Below, one piece after another: positions 59,501 through 64,000 of a stretch of DNA of 64,000 bases (within the stretch, counting starts at the first letter, position 1; each line of letters opens with the position of its first letter). The DNA is from Rhodospirillaceae bacterium (lineage in GTDB: Bacteria > Pseudomonadota > Alphaproteobacteria > Rhodospirillales > Casp-alpha2), in the NCBI GenBank assembly GCA_018698795.1, contig JABIPG010000030.1, forward strand, positions 1 to 64,000. Reading direction: 5' to 3'. The notes beneath the pieces are model-generated. The model did not search any database, had not been told where the DNA came from, and was given only the letters and a program-made list of their open reading frames with translations. Both the position numbers and the translations under genes were made by a program.

Positions 59501-61135
59501 ACCGTTGTGACGGCAGGTGTTGAGGTGGTTGCCAGTGTTGATGGCGATGATCTTCTCATTGGCGGTGCCGGCAAGGACCTGATCGAGGGCGGTGGCGGCA
59601 ATGACCAGATTTTCGGTGAAGCCGGCATTGACGATATCGATGCCGGTAGCGGCGACGACACGGTTTCCGGCGGTGGTGGAGCCGATATCATCTTCGGTGC
59701 CGATGGAAACGATTTGATCACCGGTGACTCGGGAGATGACGTGATCGACGGCGGCGCCGGGGATGACAACCTGAACGGCAACGGCGGCAACGACTGGATT
59801 ACCGGCGGGCTCGGCGCCGACACTATTGTCGGCGGTGGCGGTTTGGATGTCCTGGACGGCGGCGAGGGCGACGACACTCTGCGCGGTGGTGCCGACAACG
59901 ACACGCTGATCGGCGGGCTCGGCAACGACCAGCTGTTCGGCAATGCCGGTGACAATCTGCTCGACGGCGGCGCCGGTGACGACCAATTGACAGCTGCAGA
60001 CGGCGCTGACCAGCTTTCCGGCGGTGCCGGCAACGATACCATATCCGCGGGTGCCGGCATGGACGTGCTGACTGGCGGTGAAGGTGATGATGTCCTCGAT
60101 GGTCAATCGGACAGCGACAGCATCGCTGGCGGACTGGGTGCCGACACCTTGATGGGCAGCGGCGGTGATGATTGGCTTGATGGTGGCGAAGGCGACGATC
60201 AACTGTTTGGCGGTAGTGGCAACGACAACCTGACGGGCGGGCTCGGCAACGACAGCCTGATGGGCGACGCCGGTGCCGACGTGATCAACGGCGGTGAGGG
60301 TTCGGACACCGTCCAAGGCGGCGGCGGCCAGGACATTATCAACGGTGGTGCCGACCGCGATTTCCTCTATGGGGACGACAACAACGATATCGTCCATGGT
60401 GATGGCTCCGACGACCGGGTCTGGGGCGGCGCTGGCGCGGATGAGCTATTTGGCGACGCCGGCAACGATATTCTCTACGGCGGTGACCATGCCGATGTCC
60501 TGCACGGCGGCCTCGACAACGACACCTTGCGCGGCGAGTTGGGCAACGATGTGCTGTTCGGTGATGAGGGCAGCGACATCTTGATTGGCGATGAAGGTAA
60601 GGACACGCTGCACGGCGGCATCGGCAACGATGTGTTGATTGGTGAAGAAGGTAGCGATCATCTGTTCGGCGAAGACGGCAACGACAACCTATTGGGCGGC
60701 GGTGGCGCTGATACGGTGGTTGGCGGCGCGGGCAACGATTCGCTGCAAGGCAATGGCGGCGATGACCAACTGATTGGCGGTGCTGGGATCGATGTCATGT
60801 TTGGCAACGGCGGCTCGGACCGTTTCGTGTTTGATCTCGCGGCTGTGCAGGCCGAATCGGGTATCGGTGCTGGAAACCGTGACACCATCAAGGATTTCGA
60901 GGCCGATGCCGCTTCCGGGGCGGTCGATACCATAGAATTCACCGGCGCGGCATCGTTCACCTTCGTCGGTGACGAAAGCCAGTCCTTTGCCGGCGGCGGT
61001 GCGTCGGGACGCTTTAACAGCCAGACCAAAATCTTGGAGCTTGATGCCGACGGCGATCAGATAGCTGATATGGAAATCGAGCTGTTGAACGTCGATGGCG
61101 CTAATTTGGACGATACGGATTTCACCGTTAGCTGA
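56549..61135 (+). CDS. Large RTX/hemolysin-type calcium-binding repeat protein with N-terminal DUF642-like and DUF4114-like regions and two His-rich segments
   Basis: Dozens of GGXGXDXLXGG nonapeptides; [11 protein letters not shown]...[28 protein letters not shown] and [24 protein letters not shown] 56609 (MADKIDSEN) is an alternative start. Confidence 0.88.
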   Translation: MIVGRDIDDPLSAFLWGCSAMADKIDSENLVLNGSFEDVTEARGRGGRGGHRDHHHHHHHRGNAELTGWQVADGPGPDVIASRWLPSADGARHIELDGSGARNTNSAIFQDVPTGGTGTFTLSFSYAAPPFSRSSSNGIEVLWDGQVIDTITASGGRGLDWQSFSYELDGAGDLTRLEFRAVGSDDGRGGYLDDVSIVATEPPPLFTDADDTVMLADDDPEYGEGAAYDALDGDDVVTGGELADTINGNTGNDTLNGGAGDDILIGGADDEVMVERERVIEHDLSGLTETPTPGVDPAHFNMANDHAVSLSFVGEDASYRNTVGMYKIGENGEITDVEIIFRDASESRWGGTTPGTSVDLDLAAGDSFGLFIVANGAHEKALRHMHEGHFEFRNDDGSLATLDSDQPELVFIDSRGRAKEVKSAVYHSVADAGNLALNGDDAVHVTSADNGDGGMRLAFEDQRIRDDDHDHHHGHHHGHHRHHGRHGEPDFNDVVIDLSFAPVIETYLEAASDVDLLIGGDGKDSLFGGFGDDVLEGGAGQDQLDGGKGKDDLYGNGGADVIYGRGGKDKLVGGAGDDDLRGGAGDDLLKGGNGDDILRGGIGDDDLRGGAGNDKLIGGDGADTINGEAGDDIVRLSFDEAGGDVMDGGLGTDKLSIRVQTDDLADVNVVNALVDLGSFILNNADASSNAGPSAAFAALGLEVRNFEDIDITVIDSETGEEVPGFLTPDIALAIAPVGGNEDTAIALSISAAVTNAPDLFDIEIIVAGLPAGAVLSAGTDNGDGSYTLAAADLAGLTLTPPADSSDDIELTVNAAATSRITGLVTDAAPVVAAVGVDAVADMAALSVANPALLDLLAGDDVIEGTDGKDTLQGFGGNDTLTGGAGGDTLIGDGVSGMLSGALAISTQLGDLDGSEVLALSVAGLPAGVTLSAGTDDGAGTVSLTPAQLTGLTMTAPANVGNFTLTISALTTDTDPDSGAQTTATTVVTAGVEVVASVDGDDLLIGGAGKDLIEGGGGNDQIFGEAGIDDIDAGSGDDTVSGGGGADIIFGADGNDLITGDSGDDVIDGGAGDDNLNGNGGNDWITGGLGADTIVGGGGLDVLDGGEGDDTLRGGADNDTLIGGLGNDQLFGNAGDNLLDGGAGDDQLTAADGADQLSGGAGNDTISAGAGMDVLTGGEGDDVLDGQSDSDSIAGGLGADTLMGSGGDDWLDGGEGDDQLFGGSGNDNLTGGLGNDSLMGDAGADVINGGEGSDTVQGGGGQDIINGGADRDFLYGDDNNDIVHGDGSDDRVWGGAGADELFGDAGNDILYGGDHADVLHGGLDNDTLRGELGNDVLFGDEGSDILIGDEGKDTLHGGIGNDVLIGEEGSDHLFGEDGNDNLLGGGGADTVVGGAGNDSLQGNGGDDQLIGGAGIDVMFGNGGSDRFVFDLAAVQAESGIGAGNRDTIKDFEADAASGAVDTIEFTGAASFTFVGDESQSFAGGGASGRFNSQTKILELDADGDQIADMEIELLNVDGANLDDTDFTVS

Positions 61136-61158
61136 CCATTTATCGGGCCCGCTGCTGC

Positions 61159-62049
61159 TCAGTCCGTGGACGGCGGCAGTTGGCAAATCTGGTCGTAGGC
61201 GTAGCGTTCGTTGATCAGGCCGTTGTAGTCGAAGATATCCAATATCGCCTGGAACGCCGTCTCGGTGATTTCCGTGTGCGGGGTCCAACAGCCGAGTTTT
61301 TGGTAGGTGGCGATGCAATCGGCGAGGACGTTCTGGTCGATGTCGGGGAAGTACGAAGCCTCCGCCTTGGCGATTTCGGTGGCCGGAGTTTCGTTCATGT
61401 AAGCGCGGGTTTTCTTGTAGGCGCGCATGAAGGCTTTCGCCATGTCGGTTTCCAGCCATTCACGCTTAGCCGCCAAACTGGAGAAACCGCACGGACCGAT
61501 GGGCAATCCAACCTGCGCCACCACGTGGCCGACGCCGTCGGCTTCCAACTGCTGTGGGAAAGGGCCTTGTTGCTGCACGTACTGCCCTTGGCCGTCGCGG
61601 AACGCAGTGTCGATGGCAGCGGCACCGCCCGGGTTGATGGCGTTGATTTTATCGTAATCGATGCCAGCTTTGTGGCACGCGTACTTGAACATGGCGAGCG
61701 GTTGACCGCCGCCGAACACTACCGCGTCAGCCCCTTCTAGCTTGTCCCAGGTGAAATCGGGGTCGGGTTCGCGCGCGGTGAGGAAAAACCCATCCATTTC
61801 GTTGATTTGGGCAAAATGCACGACGCTTGGTGCCTCGCCCTTATTGAGTGGGCCGAAGCCCTGGCTCAGCGCCGACTGCACCACGTGCGCGGTGCCGTTA
61901 TCCAGGGCGTCGATGGCCGACACACCGGCCGGCGCCACCGACCATTCGGGCTCAAGCCCCTCGGCCTGCAGGAAGCCCCCGGACATGGTGGAAATCAATG
62001 GCGAATAGAACGCCGAAAACAGGGTGAATTGAATGTTGATCTTGGCCAT
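61159..62049 (-). CDS. ABC transporter substrate-binding protein, NMT1/SsuA-like
   Basis: FYSPLISTMSGGFLQAEGLEPEWSVAPAGVSAIDALDNGTAHVVQSAL. Confidence 0.75.
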   Translation of the reverse strand: MAKINIQFTLFSAFYSPLISTMSGGFLQAEGLEPEWSVAPAGVSAIDALDNGTAHVVQSALSQGFGPLNKGEAPSVVHFAQINEMDGFFLTAREPDPDFTWDKLEGADAVVFGGGQPLAMFKYACHKAGIDYDKINAINPGGAAAIDTAFRDGQGQYVQQQGPFPQQLEADGVGHVVAQVGLPIGPCGFSSLAAKREWLETDMAKAFMRAYKKTRAYMNETPATEIAKAEASYFPDIDQNVLADCIATYQKLGCWTPHTEITETAFQAILDIFDYNGLINERYAYDQICQLPPSTD

Positions 62050-62116
62050 GGCTCAGTGCCTCCCGTAGCTGCCGAAAGCGTAGCCTGTCACAGCATCGCA
62101 AGCCTGACAACGGGGA

Positions 62117-62518
62117 TTAGTCGGACTTTTCGCACAGAACGGCCGAGACCGCCAACATGCCCCAACCCGCCATGAAGGCGAACCCTCCGATGGGGGCGGC
62201 ACCCGTCACCGGCAAGTCCCCCGTGATCGCGAATACGTAGAGATTGCCCGAAAACAGCACAATACCGGATACGAAGGCCATTCCGGCCAAGGCGGCGGCC
62301 TTCGCCGATCGTGGCCCGACGGAGCACCGCCAGCCGGCTACTATCAAGCCGAGTGCATGCCACATGTGATATTGCACCGCGAGCATGAATATCTCGCGAA
62401 TGGCGGTGTCACCTTCCAGGTCATGCCAGCCGTAGGCGCCGAGTGCCACGGCCACGCCGGCCAGCAAGGTGCCGAGCACAGTCCATAGTTGCGGCGAATA
62501 CAAAACGTCCCGGTTCAT
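62117..62518 (-). CDS. DUF423-like small membrane protein
   Basis: AVALGAYGWHDLEGDTAIREIFMLAVQYHMWHALGLI, GIVLFSGNLYVFAITG, PIGGFAFMAGW. Confidence 0.8.
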   Translation of the reverse strand: MNRDVLYSPQLWTVLGTLLAGVAVALGAYGWHDLEGDTAIREIFMLAVQYHMWHALGLIVAGWRCSVGPRSAKAAALAGMAFVSGIVLFSGNLYVFAITGDLPVTGAAPIGGFAFMAGWGMLAVSAVLCEKSD

Positions 62519-63345
62519 GATTCCAGCGGCTCCAGGCTGCGTATGATATCAAGCACAGACTCGGCGAAATCGTCCACGCCCACGTCATCGCGACCGCTCA
62601 CGGCATCGAGGAACGACTGCATGTCTTTTTCCAAAATGCCGATGGTGTTGGCCGGGTCGTAGCCTTCGCGCGACCAGGAAATTTGGTCCAGGTTGTCGCC
62701 GTACCAGGTGCCGCCGGAACTGGTGCTCATCACGTCGAGCAAGCGGTGTGGATCGAGGCCCAGCGCCTCCGACGCCGCCAGCGCTTTGCGAACCGTGGCG
62801 ACGCTGCTGACGGCAACGAAATTGTTGACCACCTTGCATGTCATCCCGGTACCGGTGTCGCCCAGGTGATGGATGTCGCCGCCCATGGCCTGCAACAATG
62901 GCATCAGGTGGGCCAAGGCGGTATCGGGTGCGCCCAGCATAAAGGTGAGCGTGCCGTCTTCGGCCCGGCCAGGGGCACCTGACATGGGCGCATCGGCAAG
63001 CATGGTGCGTGCGGGTAGGCGCTCGGCGATCTTGGGCAGAATGCGGGGCGATAGGGTGGAACTGATCACGACGTTTGAGGGCGGGCGGGCAGCGCACATG
63101 ATCGCTTGTTCGTCAAACAACAGATCGAAGGTCTGGCGGCGATCACGGACCACGGATATCACCGTGTCGACGGTATCGGCGAACGTGGCCGGATCGGCGA
63201 TCATACGGTTCTCAAAATCCCCGAACTCGCTTACGGGACGGACATCAAACCCCCACACTTCGTGCCCTGCCGCATGCAACCGCCTGGCCATTGGCAGCCC
63301 CATGGTGCCGCAGCCGGCAACGCCGATGACCGCCTTTCCCGTCAT
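62515..63345 (-). CDS. NAD(P)-dependent oxidoreductase, 3-hydroxyisobutyrate dehydrogenase family
   Basis: VAGCGTMGLPMARRLHAAGHEVWGFD, DAPMSGAPGRAEDGTL, GTGMTCKVVNNFV. Confidence 0.88.
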   Translation of the reverse strand: MTGKAVIGVAGCGTMGLPMARRLHAAGHEVWGFDVRPVSEFGDFENRMIADPATFADTVDTVISVVRDRRQTFDLLFDEQAIMCAARPPSNVVISSTLSPRILPKIAERLPARTMLADAPMSGAPGRAEDGTLTFMLGAPDTALAHLMPLLQAMGGDIHHLGDTGTGMTCKVVNNFVAVSSVATVRKALAASEALGLDPHRLLDVMSTSSGGTWYGDNLDQISWSREGYDPANTIGILEKDMQSFLDAVSGRDDVGVDDFAESVLDIIRSLEPLES

Positions 63346-64000
63346 GTCGAGACCACCCGATCACGGGCTGCGGCGACGAGAGCTGTAAATAAATTAAAGT
63401 TGGGGTCGCCGTCGGTGGCGAAGAATTCCGGGTGCCATTGCACGCCCAGGCAAAACCGCCTGTCCGAAAGTTCGATGCCCTCGATGACGCCGTCGGATGC
63501 CGTCGCATTGATGCGAAGCCCATCCAAGCCATCTTTTAGGGCCTCTTTGTGCGCCGTATTGACGTCCAGTCGATCGACGCCAAGGGTTTGGGCGAGCAGG
63601 GTGCCAGGCGTGATCTCAATGCTATGGGCGGCTTTCTCGGCGGGCTGAGCATTGAGGTGGTCGACATCGGTGGGCATCTCGGTGCGGACATCGTGGTAGA
63701 GCGTGGCGCCGACACTGGCGGCGATAACCTGCATGCCGGCGCAGATGCCCAGCATCGGGCGGTCCAAATCGAGGGCGCGGCGCACGAAGGCATCTTCGAA
63801 GGCGAAGCGGGGATGGATGATCTCATCGTCATCAGCGGCACGTCCGTAAAGCTTGGCCGGAAATGGATAGAACCCGCCCGGGAAAATCAAACCGTCACAG
63901 GCGGCCAAATAGGCTGGCCCGGCGTCGTCAATATAAGGCAAGGCGACCGGCAAGCCGCCAGCCCGCCAAACGGCGTCGAAATACCCGCACCGCAGGGCAT
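63342..64000 (-). CDS. Class I glutamine amidotransferase / gamma-glutamyl-GABA hydrolase-like protein (5' end beyond window)
   Basis: CDGLIFPGGFYPF, RPMLGICAGMQVIAAS, GVQWHPEFF. The frame stays open past 63953 (ALRCGYFDAVWRAGGLPVALPYIDD). Confidence 0.85.
   Translation of the reverse strand, partial: ALRCGYFDAVWRAGGLPVALPYIDDAGPAYLAACDGLIFPGGFYPFPAKLYGRAADDDEIIHPRFAFEDAFVRRALDLDRPMLGICAGMQVIAASVGATLYHDVRTEMPTDVDHLNAQPAEKAAHSIEITPGTLLAQTLGVDRLDVNTAHKEALKDGLDGLRINATASDGVIEGIELSDRRFCLGVQWHPEFFATDGDPNFNLFTALVAAARDRVVST

Noticed and set aside
56954-60397. Long minus-strand ORFs (56954-58177, 58724-60397, 58903-60060) antisense to the RTX gene
   Set aside because: Mirror ORFs produced by GC-rich repetitive glycine/aspartate codons. 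Translations are low-complexity (SSPAPP, VVVGT) with no domain signal.
57240-60820. DNA-level repeat array
   Set aside because: Repetition reflects RTX nonapeptide codons (GGCGGC...GACGAC), not a non-coding repeat or CRISPR.
1-64000. Prophage, transposon or defence island
   Set aside because: No integrase, transposase, terminase, toxin-antitoxin or restriction motifs seen in any ORF; most ORFs fit housekeeping or metabolic families.

Overview
This 64 kb window looks like an ordinary chromosomal segment of an alphaproteobacterium, probably Rhodospirillales-like. The taxonomy is inferred from the chvI-chvG-hprK-rapZ-EIIA-HPr-ptsP block and the general gene content. I support about 50 CDS, one tRNA-Gly(CCC), one cobalamin riboswitch (upstream of cbtB/cbtA) and several intrinsic-terminator-like hairpins. 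The first and last CDS are cut by the window edges. Recognisable genes include serA, apaG, folE, a trkH-type transporter, hslO, argF, argD, a DEAD-box helicase, recX, ptsP, HPr, EIIA, rapZ, hprK, chvG/chvI, cbtA/B, pckA, trhO and a 1528-aa RTX protein. The most interesting signal no CDS explains is a pair of paralogous intergenic transcription units at about 17.0 kb (+) and 52.9 kb (-). Each has a promoter with the same 16-bp spacer, a shared internal CGCTATTTGACAT block and a 37/38-nt identical 3' end running into a T-tract. I interpret them as an undescribed sRNA family. Other points of interest: a response regulator / Hpt-like protein / four-SBP-SpoIIE phosphatase cluster; a PAS-GGDEF gene split by one in-frame TAA; a leader at 37.96-38.06 kb with mutually exclusive perfect pairings; a three-hairpin pckA leader; a palindrome-preceded DUF2946-like/DsrE operon; short tandem repeats; and a histidine-rich RTX protein. 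All calls come from reading the sequence; no database search was run.
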